Shown here piece by piece: positions 33,214-43,046 of a DNA stretch of 64,000 nt; position 1 is the stretch's first letter; each line of letters starts with the position of its first letter. A program made the translations under genes and the position numbers. The notes under the pieces are model-generated. The model worked only from the letters and a program-made list of their open reading frames with translations. It had not been told where the DNA came from and did not search any database. This DNA comes from Bradyrhizobium sp. LTSP849 (GTDB taxonomy: Bacteria; Pseudomonadota; Alphaproteobacteria; Rhizobiales; Xanthobacteraceae), in assembly GCF_000938255.1 (NCBI RefSeq), contig NZ_JYMR01000045.1, positions 248,001 through 312,000 on the forward strand, written 5' to 3'.

Positions 33214-33819
33214 ATGACCGATCGAGACCGGCAACCCGAAGACACGACCGCTGCGACCGGCGAGCCCGTGGTGTCGAAGCCCTACATCATGCCCGACGAT
33301 CCCGAGCCCGGCTCGGTCGAATTGTTGCAGAAGGAAGCCGCCGAGGCGCGCGACCGCATGTTGCGGACGCTGGCCGAGATGGAGAATCTGCGTAAGCGCA
33401 CCGCCAAGGAGGTCGCCGACTCCAAGCTCTACGGCGTCACCGGCTTTGCCCGCGACGTGCTCGACATCGCCGACAACCTCCAGCGCGCGCTCGATGCCAT
33501 TCCGGCCGAGACTCGCGCCGCCGCCGATCCCGGCATGACCTCGCTGATCGAGGGTGTCGAGCTCACCGAGCGCTCGCTGCTCAATGCGCTGGAGAAGCAC
33601 GGCGTGAAGAAGTTCGACCCCTCGGGCCAGAAGTTCGACCCGAACTTCCAGCAGGCGATGTTCGAAGTGCCCGATCCGTCGGTGCCGTCAGGCACCGTGG
33701 TGCAGGTCATGCAGGCCGGCTACACCATCGGCGACCGCGTGCTGCGTCCGGCTCTGGTCGGTGTCGCCAAGGGCGGCGCGAAGGCTGCGCCCGCGGCCAA
33801 CAGCAACGAGGCGAACTGA
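33214..33819 (+). CDS. grpE: GrpE nucleotide-exchange factor
   Basis: GrpE exchanges ADP for ATP on DnaK. The 201-aa protein has an N-terminal long helix (LQKEAAEARDRMLRTLAEME), the dimer region RKRTAKEVADSKLYGVTGFA and the C-terminal beta domain with FDPNFQQAMFEVPDPSVPSG and VMQAGYTIGDRVLRPALVGV. The ATG at 33214 follows AAAGAGAG. It is separated from dnaK by about 2.4 kb holding two unrelated minus-strand genes, an arrangement different from the usual grpE-dnaK-dnaJ. Confidence 0.95.
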   Translation: MTDRDRQPEDTTAATGEPVVSKPYIMPDDPEPGSVELLQKEAAEARDRMLRTLAEMENLRKRTAKEVADSKLYGVTGFARDVLDIADNLQRALDAIPAETRAAADPGMTSLIEGVELTERSLLNALEKHGVKKFDPSGQKFDPNFQQAMFEVPDPSVPSGTVVQVMQAGYTIGDRVLRPALVGVAKGGAKAAPAANSNEAN

Positions 33820-33837
33820 AGCGGGCGTAAGCTCGCA

Positions 33838-33887
33838 ACCCTCATGGTGAGGAGCCGCGCCCGAACGGCGCGCTCCTCAGGATGCGG
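33838..33887. terminator. Strong hairpin between grpE and the nicotinamidase gene
   Basis: GAGGAGCCGCGCC and GGCGCGCTCCTC pair around CGAA to give a stem of about twelve pairs. It lies between convergent genes. The flanks CCCTCATGG and CCTCAGGATG relate it to the larger CCTCATCCTGAGG repeats at 41905-42034. The likely role is bidirectional termination. Confidence 0.65.
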
Positions 33888-33911
33888 GTTTGGCGGAAGA
33901 GTCGCGTCGCC

Positions 33912-34634
33912 TTACGCGCTCACCGCGATATCCGCAGACTGAATCCGCTTCACGCCGGCCTTGGCCATATCGGCCCAGGCTTTCGCTAGCGAGCCTTGAT
34001 TGTCGATGCCGCGGCAGGCGTCCTCCACGACATAGACCTCGAAGCCGGCCTTGCGCGCGTCGAGCGCGGTCCAGGCGACACAGAAATCCGTCGCGAGACC
34101 CGCAACGAACACGCGCTTGATCTTGCGGCCCTTGAGATAGCCGGCGAGGCCGGTCGAGGTCTTGCCGTCGGCCTCGAGGAGGGCCGAATAGCTGTCGACG
34201 TCCTTGTGAAAGCCCTTGCGGATGATGAGCTCGGCCTGCGGGATCGAGAGATCCTTCGACAGCGAAGCGCCGTCGGTGCCCTGCACGCAATGGTCCGGCC
34301 ACAGCACCTGCTTGCCGTAGGGCAGGTCGATCGTTTCGAACGGCTTCTTGCCGGAATGAACTGAGGCGAACGAGACGTGGCCGGGCGTGTGCCAGTCCTG
34401 CGTCATCACCACGTTCGAAAATCCCTTGGCCATCTTGTTGATGACGGGCACCACCTGCTCGCCTTCCTTCACCGCGAGGCTGCCGCCCGGAAGAAAACAG
34501 TTCTGCACGTCGATCACGAGCAGCGCGGATGTGTCGTCCGGCTTGATCGAGGCCGCGGCCAACAGCGCGGTTGGAGCGAGGCTCGCGAGCGCCGTCGTCC
34601 CCAACGCCGCCAAGATTTGTCGCCGATCCAGCAT
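33912..34634 (-). CDS. Exported nicotinamidase/isochorismatase-family hydrolase (PncA-like)
   Basis: A 240-aa cysteine hydrolase. The conserved triad appears in ALLVIDVQNCFLPGGSL (Asp), the KGFHKDVDSYSA region (Lys) and VAGLATDFCVAWTALDARK (Cys). The metal site is in MTQDWHTPGHVSF. WPDHCVQGT is typical of nicotinamidases, which convert nicotinamide to nicotinate for NAD salvage. Unusual is the N-terminal signal DRRQILAALGTTALASLAP with a twin Arg, implying export (probably Tat). Start ATG at 34634. It converges on grpE. Confidence 0.82.
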   Translation of the reverse strand: MLDRRQILAALGTTALASLAPTALLAAASIKPDDTSALLVIDVQNCFLPGGSLAVKEGEQVVPVINKMAKGFSNVVMTQDWHTPGHVSFASVHSGKKPFETIDLPYGKQVLWPDHCVQGTDGASLSKDLSIPQAELIIRKGFHKDVDSYSALLEADGKTSTGLAGYLKGRKIKRVFVAGLATDFCVAWTALDARKAGFEVYVVEDACRGIDNQGSLAKAWADMAKAGVKRIQSADIAVSA

Positions 34635-34750
34635 CGTTCGTCTCCCTCTGAATGATCCAACGAGGAAGGAGCCTAATTCCGTTCGTATACGAACAGAAGC
34701 CCGAAAATGCAGCCGGGTCTGTCCAGCCCTTGGGCGGGCTATTTTCTCGT

Positions 34751-34869
34751 CGTCCCGGCGAAGGCCGGGACCCATACGCCGCAGCAATAGTTTTGCGAAG
34801 ACTCGGAGTTACCGGCTCGTCCTGCAACCACTCCCTGTGGTTATTGGGTCCCGGCCTCCGCCGGGACGA
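34751..34869. repeat. Paired-palindrome element (CGTCCCGGCGAAGG family), copy 3
   Basis: Left arm CGTCCCGGCGAAGGCCGGGA and right arm GGGTCCCGGCCTCCGCCGGG are inverse, with one base change. It lies between the hypothetical secreted protein and the nicotinamidase gene, both on the minus strand. Confidence 0.85.
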
Positions 34870-34895
34870 CACCGAGTGTGCTGGACCGTTTTCGC

Positions 34896-35837
34896 TTAGC
34901 CCTTCGGCTGGATGCCGTCGCGCACGGCGCGGAAGCGGGTGAAGGCGTTCACCCACTGGTCGCGCGGCGCGCTGGCGATGATGCGCAGCGAGGCGCCGCC
35001 GGTTGAGAAGCGGATCCACTGCACCACCGTGACCGCGGTCTTGTCCCTGCCGCTGATGCCGTCGATCCGGGTCTCAAAGCCCTGCTGGCCATTGATGCGG
35101 ATCGGCTCGGACATGGTGACGCGCGATTCGCGCACGCCGGGGATCTGGAGCGCGGCCTCCTGGGCGAAGCGGGCGCGATCGTCGGCCTGCTGCGGGGTCG
35201 CGCCGATCAGGCCGAGGATCATGAACGGCTTCGATTCATAGCCTGTGCTCTCGTTGCCGTCGGCCAGGATGATGCTGCTGCCCGGGACCAGCGTGCGAAC
35301 GTCCTTGAAATCGGCGAGGTCGGTGATCTTGAACGGCATCAGCCCGATCTGCTCGTCGGCCGACACCTCCCTGCGGGTTACCGCGGTCGCAAACATCTGC
35401 CGCACCGCGTCGTCGGTGTAGATTTTCGATGCGTTCTCGGGGACCTGCACCGCGACATAGCCGGAGAAGCCGGCACCCGGCACGATCATCGAATAGCGCT
35501 TCACCGGAGTATCGCCGGCCTTGCCGCTCTCGGTGGTGAAATAGGCCAACCCCGCCGGCGTCTCGATCTTGTCCGGCTTGACGCCGTTGCTGCCGGCCGG
35601 ATTCGCGTTGAAGGCGGCCACGACCTCGCCATAGGCCGCCGGCGGCAGCTCGGTGATCAGCACCTTGACGTTGCCGTCCTCGCTCTCGAAGCCGGGAAAG
35701 GTCTTGGCCGTGCTCAGCCCGACCAGTGGCGCCATGCCGAGGCGCAAGCCAGGCGGGAAAACGGCGTCGGCGGCGAAGGCCGGAAGTGCTGTGGCAGCGA
35801 GGAGGGCGAGCGCGGCGAGGGGGCGAATGAGCTTCAT
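34896..35837 (-). CDS. Secreted protein of unknown function
   Basis: A 313-aa protein with a clear signal peptide (KLIRPLAALALLAATALPAFA, first 20 residues after Met: KLIRPLAALALLAATALPAF). The mature part is soluble and lacks recognisable catalytic motifs. Segments such as PPGLRLGMAPLVGL and GQQGFETRIDG are of no family known to me. It resembles hypothetical proteins common in Bradyrhizobium. The ATG at 35837 sits at the start of the signal peptide. It is divergent from dnaK over 385 bp, so it may share its regulatory region. Confidence 0.7.
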   Translation of the reverse strand: MKLIRPLAALALLAATALPAFAADAVFPPGLRLGMAPLVGLSTAKTFPGFESEDGNVKVLITELPPAAYGEVVAAFNANPAGSNGVKPDKIETPAGLAYFTTESGKAGDTPVKRYSMIVPGAGFSGYVAVQVPENASKIYTDDAVRQMFATAVTRREVSADEQIGLMPFKITDLADFKDVRTLVPGSSIILADGNESTGYESKPFMILGLIGATPQQADDRARFAQEAALQIPGVRESRVTMSEPIRINGQQGFETRIDGISGRDKTAVTVVQWIRFSTGGASLRIIASAPRDQWVNAFTRFRAVRDGIQPKG

Positions 35838-36222
35838 GGGCACTCTACTTGGTTCACATTGAGGCCGTTCGATGGTCGGCCATCGGGCCCCTTTGTCGCG
35901 TGGGGCAGCCTCGCGCGCGGTGGTCCGGCCGGTCCGCCTTTTAGCGGGTTTGGTCTTGCCGCAACAGGGTGGCGGCGGGGGGCAGGCCGAGCGCAGACCT
36001 GTTAATAATTCCTCACCCGCAAGGGCGGTCCAGCCCGGATATGTTCTTCCAAAACCCAATGTTTTCACGGCCGAAACTTGCGTTCGGTCCTTGCGGGGCC
36101 CACCCCCCCTCCTATATGAGCGTCAACCATCGCAATATCGCGGATGTTTGATCTTAGGGGGTTTCGGTTCGGGTGCCTTCTGGGCCCAGCCAACCTGCCG
36201 CAAAAACAAGGATATCTGGACC
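35838..36222. other. Intergenic region upstream of dnaK
   Basis: This 385-bp gap between divergent genes contains the RpoH-type promoter listed next, and a 100-base leader for dnaK. The frame of dnaK is open through it, but there is no protein-like sequence or start context. Confidence 0.6.
36090..36120 (+). promoter_or_regulatory. RpoH (sigma-32)-type heat-shock promoter of dnaK
   Basis: CTTG at 36090-36093, a 17-bp spacer, then CCTATATGAG at 36111-36120. This matches at every specified base the alphaproteobacterial RpoH consensus CTTG-N17/18-CYTATNTnnG. It is 103 bases upstream of the ATG. Published work on B. japonicum places dnaKJ in the sigma-32 class, which agrees. Confidence 0.85.
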
Positions 36223-38124
<1,902 letters not shown>

Positions 38125-38368
38125 GCCCGCGAGGGTCATGATGCGGACGGCTTGGACCCCACACGCTGAACTGGCCTCTCCCCTCAGGGGGGAGGCCGTC
38201 GTGTCGGGCTCGACGGGGCGCGCTCCCGTTACGATCGATCAATTCCCAGCCGTTATTCTCAACGCTGCCGTGGTGCCCTCTGCCGCAAGGCGGAAGGGCG
38301 CTTATATCGTCGCGTGGCGGCGTTGTTTCGCCCCGACTTGAATCGCGATTGGATAGACCGGGTCAGAC

Positions 38369-39496
38369 ATGTCCACCAAGCGCTGCTATTACGAAACCCT
38401 CGAGGTCGAACGCTCCGCCGACGATTCCGTCCTGAAATCGTCCTTCCGCAAGCTTGCGATGAAATTTCATCCCGACCGCAATCCGGGGGATGACACCAGC
38501 GAAGTCCGCTTCAAGGAAATCAACGAGGCCTACGAGGTCCTCAAGGACAAGGACAAGCGCGCGGCCTATGACCGTTTCGGCCATGCTGCCTTCGAGCAGG
38601 GCGGTCCTGGCGGCGGTGCCGGTTTCGGCGCGGGCTTCGCCTCCTCCTTCTCCGACATTTTCGAGGATTTGTTCGGCATGGCCGGACAGCGCGGCCGTGG
38701 CGGCCGCGAGCGTGGCGCCGACCTGCGCTACAACATGGAAATCACCCTCGAGGAAGCCTTTGGCGGCAAGACCGCGCAGATCGAGATTCCGGTCTCGGTC
38801 ACCTGCGAGGCCTGCTCGGGCATCGGCGCCAAGGCCGGCACCAAGCCGAAGACCTGCTCGACTTGCGGCGGCGCCGGCCGCGTGCGGCAGTCGCAGGGCT
38901 TCTTCACGCTCGAACGCACCTGCCCGGGCTGTCAGGGCCGCGGCCAGATGATCGAGGACGCCTGCCCGTCCTGCTCGGGCCAGGGCCGCGTCACCCGCGA
39001 GCGCAATCTGTCGGTCAACATTCCCCCGGGCGTCGAGGACGGCACGCGGATCAGGCTCGCCGGCGAAGGCGAAGCAGGGGTCCGCGGCGGCCCGCCCGGC
39101 GACCTCTACATCTTCCTGTCGCTGGCCCAGCACCAGTTCTTCCAGCGCGACGGTGCTGATCTGCATTGCCGTGTGCCGATCTCGATGGTGACCGCGGCGC
39201 TCGGCGGCGAATTCGAGGTGCCGACCATCGAGAAGGGCAAGACCAAGGTGAAGGTCCCCGCCGGAACCCAGTCTGCCCGCCGATTTCGCATTGCATCAAA
39301 AGGCATGCCGGTGCTGCGCTCGCGCCAGATGGGCGACATGTACGTCCAGGTCGTGGTGGAGACCCCGCAGAATCTCACCAAGAAGCAGCAGGAATTGCTG
39401 GCCGAGTTCGAAAAACTCTCCTCCGGCAATACCCAGCCGGAATCCGAGGGGTTCTTCACCAAGGTCAAGGATTTCTTCGGTAATCGGGCGAACTGA
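38369..39496 (+). CDS. dnaJ: Chaperone DnaJ (Hsp40)
   Basis: A 375-aa type I DnaJ. The J domain has MKFHPDRNPGD with the HPD triad. A Gly-rich segment follows, then four zinc-binding CxxCxGxG repeats, CEACSGIG, CSTCGGAG, CPGCQGRG and CPSCSGQG, and then the substrate-binding domain. All canonical residues are intact. An RpoH-like half-match (CTTATAT at 38301) lies upstream, so it may have a weak second promoter besides read-through from dnaK. Confidence 0.98.
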   Translation: MSTKRCYYETLEVERSADDSVLKSSFRKLAMKFHPDRNPGDDTSEVRFKEINEAYEVLKDKDKRAAYDRFGHAAFEQGGPGGGAGFGAGFASSFSDIFEDLFGMAGQRGRGGRERGADLRYNMEITLEEAFGGKTAQIEIPVSVTCEACSGIGAKAGTKPKTCSTCGGAGRVRQSQGFFTLERTCPGCQGRGQMIEDACPSCSGQGRVTRERNLSVNIPPGVEDGTRIRLAGEGEAGVRGGPPGDLYIFLSLAQHQFFQRDGADLHCRVPISMVTAALGGEFEVPTIEKGKTKVKVPAGTQSARRFRIASKGMPVLRSRQMGDMYVQVVVETPQNLTKKQQELLAEFEKLSSGNTQPESEGFFTKVKDFFGNRAN

Positions 39497-39589
39497 CCCG
39501 TCTTGACCGTATCGTTTTCGGCCTATACCTGTTTATGACCATTTTCTGACACGCCGCGGTCACGCGGTCTCGTCCCGTCCGGTCCAGAC

Positions 39590-40189
39590 ATGCCATTGCC
39601 GTCGTCCGCGCGTGCGTTGAAGAAGCCTCGTCTTGATGACGAGGTGCGCTTTCTCAGATCGTGGATCGAAAAGCCCCTCCACATGGGCGCGGTGATGCCG
39701 TCGGGCAAGCTTTTGGCCCGGACCATGGCCCGTTACGTCGATATGAACTCGGATGCACCGGTGGTCGAGCTCGGCCCCGGCACGGGCGCCATCACCTCGG
39801 CGCTGGTCGAGCGCGGCGTCGACCAGAAGCGTCTCGTCCTCGTCGAATACAATCCGGGCTTCTGCGCTTTGCTGCGCGATCGCTATCCGCAGGCCAAGGT
39901 GGTGCAGGGCGACGCCTATCGCCTGCGTGACACGCTCTGGAACGTGCTGAGCGCACCGGCCTCCGCAGTTGTGTCCGGCCTGCCGCTGGTGACAAAACCG
40001 ATGCTGACGCGGCTGCGGCTCATCCGCGATGCCTTCACGGCGCTCGCGCCCGGCGCCCCCTTCGTACAGTTCACCTATGCGGTGGTGCCGCCGATCCCGA
40101 AATCGCTGCCAGGCGTGTCCACAGAGGCCTCGGAACGGATCTGGATGAACCTTCCGCCGGCCCGCGTCTGGGTGTATCGCAAGGACTAA
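39590..40189 (+). CDS. pmtA: Phospholipid N-methyltransferase (PmtA-type)
   Basis: A 199-aa class I SAM-dependent methyltransferase. The SAM motif I is APVVELGPGTGAITSALVER. Later motifs are LVEYNPGFCALL and VVQGDAYRL, with FVQFTYAVVPPIP near the end. The length and motifs fit PmtA, which methylates phosphatidylethanolamine towards phosphatidylcholine. From memory, in B. japonicum a pmtA gene lies just downstream of dnaJ and affects symbiosis, so the position supports the name. A weaker rRNA adenine dimethylase-like resemblance is shared by the family. Distance from dnaJ is 93 bp. Confidence 0.8.
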   Translation: MPLPSSARALKKPRLDDEVRFLRSWIEKPLHMGAVMPSGKLLARTMARYVDMNSDAPVVELGPGTGAITSALVERGVDQKRLVLVEYNPGFCALLRDRYPQAKVVQGDAYRLRDTLWNVLSAPASAVVSGLPLVTKPMLTRLRLIRDAFTALAPGAPFVQFTYAVVPPIPKSLPGVSTEASERIWMNLPPARVWVYRKD

Positions 40190-40246
40190 TTCCGCCGGCT
40201 TCCCTCTTTGCGCGGCGGGTTTGTTTCGCCGAACGCATGGAAGCGG

Positions 40247-40825
40247 ATGTCCGCACCGAAAATCCTGGTCATTCCCGGCTCACTCCGCACCGGCTCGCAC
40301 AATGCGAAGCTGGGGGCGGTTGCCGCTTATGAATTCGCCCAGGCCGGCGTCGACGTCACCCGCATCTCGCTCGCCGATTTTCCGCTGCCGATCTACGACG
40401 GCGATCTCCAGGCCAAGTCCGGCGTGCCCAAGCACGCGGTCAATCTCAAGCGCATGATCGGCGCGCATCATGGCGTGCTGATCGTCTCGCCCGAATACAA
40501 TGCCTCGGTGCCGCCGCTGTTGAAGAACGCGATCGACTGGGTCAGCCGCGTGCAGGATCCGCACGAGGCACGCGGCGAGGTCTTCCGCAACCGTACTTTC
40601 GCGCTCGCCGGCGCTTCGCAGAGCAGGCTTGGCGCGGCCCGAGCGCTTGGGGCGTTGCGATTGATCCTGACCTCCTGCCACGCCAGTGTGATCGCCAGCC
40701 AGCTCACGCTCGCCTTTGCCGACCAGGCCTATGACGATATGGACAGGCTGAAGAACCAGGGCGATATCGACGCCATGAGGGAGATGGTGCGGCAGTTGAT
40801 CGACATTTCTCAACGCATGATGTGA
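40247..40825 (+). CDS. NAD(P)H-dependent FMN reductase, flavodoxin-like
   Basis: A 192-aa protein with the NADPH_FMN_red fold: KILVIPGSLRTGSHNAKL with the FMN phosphate loop GSLRTGSHN, then LIVSPEYNASVPPLLKNAID, the typical SPEYNxSxPxxLKNxxD signature. FALAGASQSRLGAARAL follows. Members reduce FMN, azo dyes or quinones, and the substrate here is unknown. Start ATG at 40247 with GGAAGCGG before it. pyrF begins 6 bp after the stop. Confidence 0.88.
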   Translation: MSAPKILVIPGSLRTGSHNAKLGAVAAYEFAQAGVDVTRISLADFPLPIYDGDLQAKSGVPKHAVNLKRMIGAHHGVLIVSPEYNASVPPLLKNAIDWVSRVQDPHEARGEVFRNRTFALAGASQSRLGAARALGALRLILTSCHASVIASQLTLAFADQAYDDMDRLKNQGDIDAMREMVRQLIDISQRMM

Positions 40826-40831
40826 GGTGAC

Positions 40832-41542
40832 ATGACGCCAGCCGAAATCGCCCCGAAAGACCGCCTGATCGTCCCGCTCGACCTGCCGAGCCCGGAGGCC
40901 GCGGAGGCGATGGTTGCAAGGCTCGGCGACAGCGTCACCTTCTACAAGATCGGCTATCAGCTCGCTTATGCCGGCGGCTTGCCGCTGATCGGCAAGCTCG
41001 CCGACAAGGGCAAGAAGGTGTTTGCCGATCTCAAGATGCACGACATCGGCAACACCGTGATGCGCGGTGTCGAGAGTGTCGCCAAGCTGGGGGCGACGTT
41101 CCTGACCGTGCACGCCTATCCGCAAACCATGAAGGGCGCCGTCGAAGGCCGCGGCAGCGCCAGCCTGAAGATCCTCGCCGTCACGGTGCTGACCTCCTAC
41201 AACGACGACGATCTGCATGCGGCCGGCTATCGGCTCAGCGTGTCGGAACTCGTCGAAGCGCGCGCGCAGCAGGCGCAGGTGCTCGGCGTCGACGGCCTCG
41301 TCTGTTCGCCGGAAGAAGTGGGCGCCTTGCGCAAGATCGTCGGCCATCAGATGAGCCTCGTCACGCCCGGCATCCGGCCCGCGGGCGCGCCGACTGGCGA
41401 CCAGAAGCGCATCATGACGCCGGGCCGTGCGATCGCCGCGGGGGCCGACTATCTTGTCGTCGGTCGTCCGATCCTCGAAGCCGCCGACCCCAGGGCGGCG
41501 GCTGACGCAATCCAGGCCGAAATCGCGCAAGCGCTCGGCTGA
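40832..41542 (+). CDS. pyrF: Orotidine 5'-phosphate decarboxylase
   Basis: PyrF converts OMP to UMP, the last step of de novo pyrimidine synthesis. The 236-aa protein has LIVPLDLPSPEAAEAMV and the catalytic DLKMHDIGNTV (Asp-x-Lys-x-x-Asp), plus the C-terminal VTPGIRPAGAPTGDQKRIMT and DYLVVGRPI motifs. It is 6 bp downstream of the FMN reductase and followed by a DUF1330 gene, likely as an operon. Confidence 0.96.
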   Translation: MTPAEIAPKDRLIVPLDLPSPEAAEAMVARLGDSVTFYKIGYQLAYAGGLPLIGKLADKGKKVFADLKMHDIGNTVMRGVESVAKLGATFLTVHAYPQTMKGAVEGRGSASLKILAVTVLTSYNDDDLHAAGYRLSVSELVEARAQQAQVLGVDGLVCSPEEVGALRKIVGHQMSLVTPGIRPAGAPTGDQKRIMTPGRAIAAGADYLVVGRPILEAADPRAAADAIQAEIAQALG

Positions 41543-41570
41543 TCAAGCTGATCAAAAAGGGAGAAGAACA

Positions 41571-41882
41571 ATGGCAAAAGGCTACTGGATCGGACGCGTC
41601 GACGTGCACAGTGACGAGGGCTACAAGCCCTACGCGGTGGCGAATGGTGCGATCTTCAAGAAATGGGGCGCTCGCTTCGTCGTCCGCGCCGGCAAGTTCA
41701 CCACTGTCGAAGGCGCCAGCCGCACGCGCAACGTCGTGATCGAATTCCCGGACTACGAGACCGCGATCGCCTGCTACAACTCGCCGGAATACCAGGCCAA
41801 CATCAAGGTGCGCCAACCGCACTCGCTCGCCGACCTCATTATCATCGAGGGCTATGACGGCCCGCAGCCGTCAGATGGCTGA
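41571..41882 (+). CDS. DUF1330 family small protein
   Basis: A 103-aa ferredoxin-fold (dimeric alpha+beta barrel) protein. It shows the DUF1330 pattern: AKGYWIGRVDVHSDEGYKPY, then GARFVVRAGKF and NVVIEFPDYETAIACYNSPE. No catalytic function is established. It follows pyrF by 28 bp with GGGAGAAG before the ATG. The frame is open upstream, but the start is clear. Confidence 0.88.
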   Translation: MAKGYWIGRVDVHSDEGYKPYAVANGAIFKKWGARFVVRAGKFTTVEGASRTRNVVIEFPDYETAIACYNSPEYQANIKVRQPHSLADLIIIEGYDGPQPSDG

Positions 41883-41904
41883 GGCGGGATCTGAGCGCGC
41901 GCCT

Positions 41905-42034
41905 CGTCCTTCGAGACGACCGCTCTGCGGTCTCCTCAGGATGAGGCTAAGCAGCATCGGCACCCGTCGAATTTGCTGCCATGTACTCCGACCTCATCCT
42001 GAGGGCCCGCCGTAGGCGGGCGTCTCGAAGGATG
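41905..42034. repeat. Inverted-repeat element (CCTCATCCTGAGG family)
   Basis: TCCTTCGAGACG ... CCTCAGGATGAGG on the left is mirrored by CCTCATCCTGAGG ... CGTCTCGAAGGA on the right, with GACCGCTCTGCGGTC and CCCGCCGTAGGCGGG hairpins inside each arm. About 130 bp. It lies between the DUF1330 gene and dapB. A single-arm relative lies at 33838-33887. Confidence 0.8.
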
Positions 42035-42147
42035 GCCGCAAGCGGCCGGCCCTCCAGGAGAGTTAGGCGTGCGCCTGCGCCTGCCCGATCCCCCTCGGTT
42101 GCCGGAACTGCGTCCCGCCGCTACAACGCACCTGAGAGGATCAGACC

Positions 42148-42963
42148 ATGTCCGAGATGCGCTTGATTGTTGCTGGAGCCGGCGGCCGGATGGGCCGGGC
42201 GCTGACGCGGGCGATTGCCGACACCAAAGGTGCGGTCGTGGCCGGTGCGCTGGAAGCGCCGGGCTCGGAGCTGCTCGGCAAGGATGCCGGCGTGCTCGCA
42301 GGCCTGCCAGCCAACGGGATCAAGCTGTCCGCCGACCTCTGGGCGATGTCGAAGGATGCTGACGGCATTCTGGATTTCACCGTGCCGGCGGCGACCATCG
42401 CCAATGTCGCGATCGCGGCCGAGCGCGGCCTCGTCCATGTCATCGGCACCACCGGTCTTTCGGGCTCCGACAACGCTGTGATCAAGAGCGTCACCAACCG
42501 CGCCGTCGTGGTGCAATCCGGCAATATGAGCCTTGGCGTCAATCTGCTGGCCGCGATCGTCAAGCGCGTTGCCAAGGCGCTCGACGACAGCTTCGATATC
42601 GAAGTCGTGGAAACTCACCACCGCATGAAGGTCGATGCGCCCTCCGGCACCGCGCTGATGCTGGGCCAGGCCGCTGCTAGTGGCCGTGGCATTTCGCTCG
42701 AGGAGAACGCGGAGCGTGGCCGCGACGGCATCACCGGCGCGCGCAAGCCCGGCGCCATCGGCTTTGCCTCCTTGCGCGGTGGCACCGTGGCCGGCGAGCA
42801 CAGCGTGACATTCCTGGGCCCCTTCGAGCGCCTGACGCTGTCGCATCTCGCCGAAGACCGCATGCTGTTCGCCCATGGTGCGCTGAAGGCGGCGTTGTGG
42901 GCGCATGGCAAGAAGCCGGGACATTATTCCATGGCCGACGTGCTCGGCCTCGCCGACATCTGA
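42148..42963 (+). CDS. dapB: 4-hydroxy-tetrahydrodipicolinate reductase
   Basis: DapB catalyses the NAD(P)H-dependent reduction leading to tetrahydrodipicolinate in lysine and diaminopimelate synthesis. The 271-aa protein has MRLIVAGAGGRMGRALTRAI for nucleotide binding and the substrate motif EVVETHHRMKVDAPSGTALM with catalytic His and Lys. GFASLRGGTVAGEHSVTFLG is also typical. It is flanked by repeats on both sides, with gpmA next in the same direction. Confidence 0.97.
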   Translation: MSEMRLIVAGAGGRMGRALTRAIADTKGAVVAGALEAPGSELLGKDAGVLAGLPANGIKLSADLWAMSKDADGILDFTVPAATIANVAIAAERGLVHVIGTTGLSGSDNAVIKSVTNRAVVVQSGNMSLGVNLLAAIVKRVAKALDDSFDIEVVETHHRMKVDAPSGTALMLGQAAASGRGISLEENAERGRDGITGARKPGAIGFASLRGGTVAGEHSVTFLGPFERLTLSHLAEDRMLFAHGALKAALWAHGKKPGHYSMADVLGLADI

Positions 42964-42969
42964 ACGAGA

Positions 42970-43018
42970 GAGCATGATCCGGAAAAGTGTGAAGCGGTTT
43001 TCCGACAAGATCATGCTC
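42970..43018. repeat. REP-like palindrome, copy 2
   Basis: A 49-bp element GAGCATGATCCGGAAAAGTG ... CGGTTTTCCG ... GATCATGCTC, closely matching copy 1 at 4207-4255. It is the only sequence of note between dapB and gpmA. Confidence 0.82.
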
Positions 43019-43046
43019 AAACAATAACCCGAACGGAAAGCAGTCA

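Noticed and set aside
35872..36222. N-terminal extension of DnaK
   Set aside because: It covers the RpoH promoter, has no homology to DnaK, and has a clear ATG with RBS at 36223.
38280..38310. Possible second RpoH promoter before dnaJ (CTTATAT at 38301 with CTGC 17 bp upstream)
   Set aside because: The -35 box matches CTTG in only three of four bases and the last -10 position is T, not G. It is too weak to list as a promoter.
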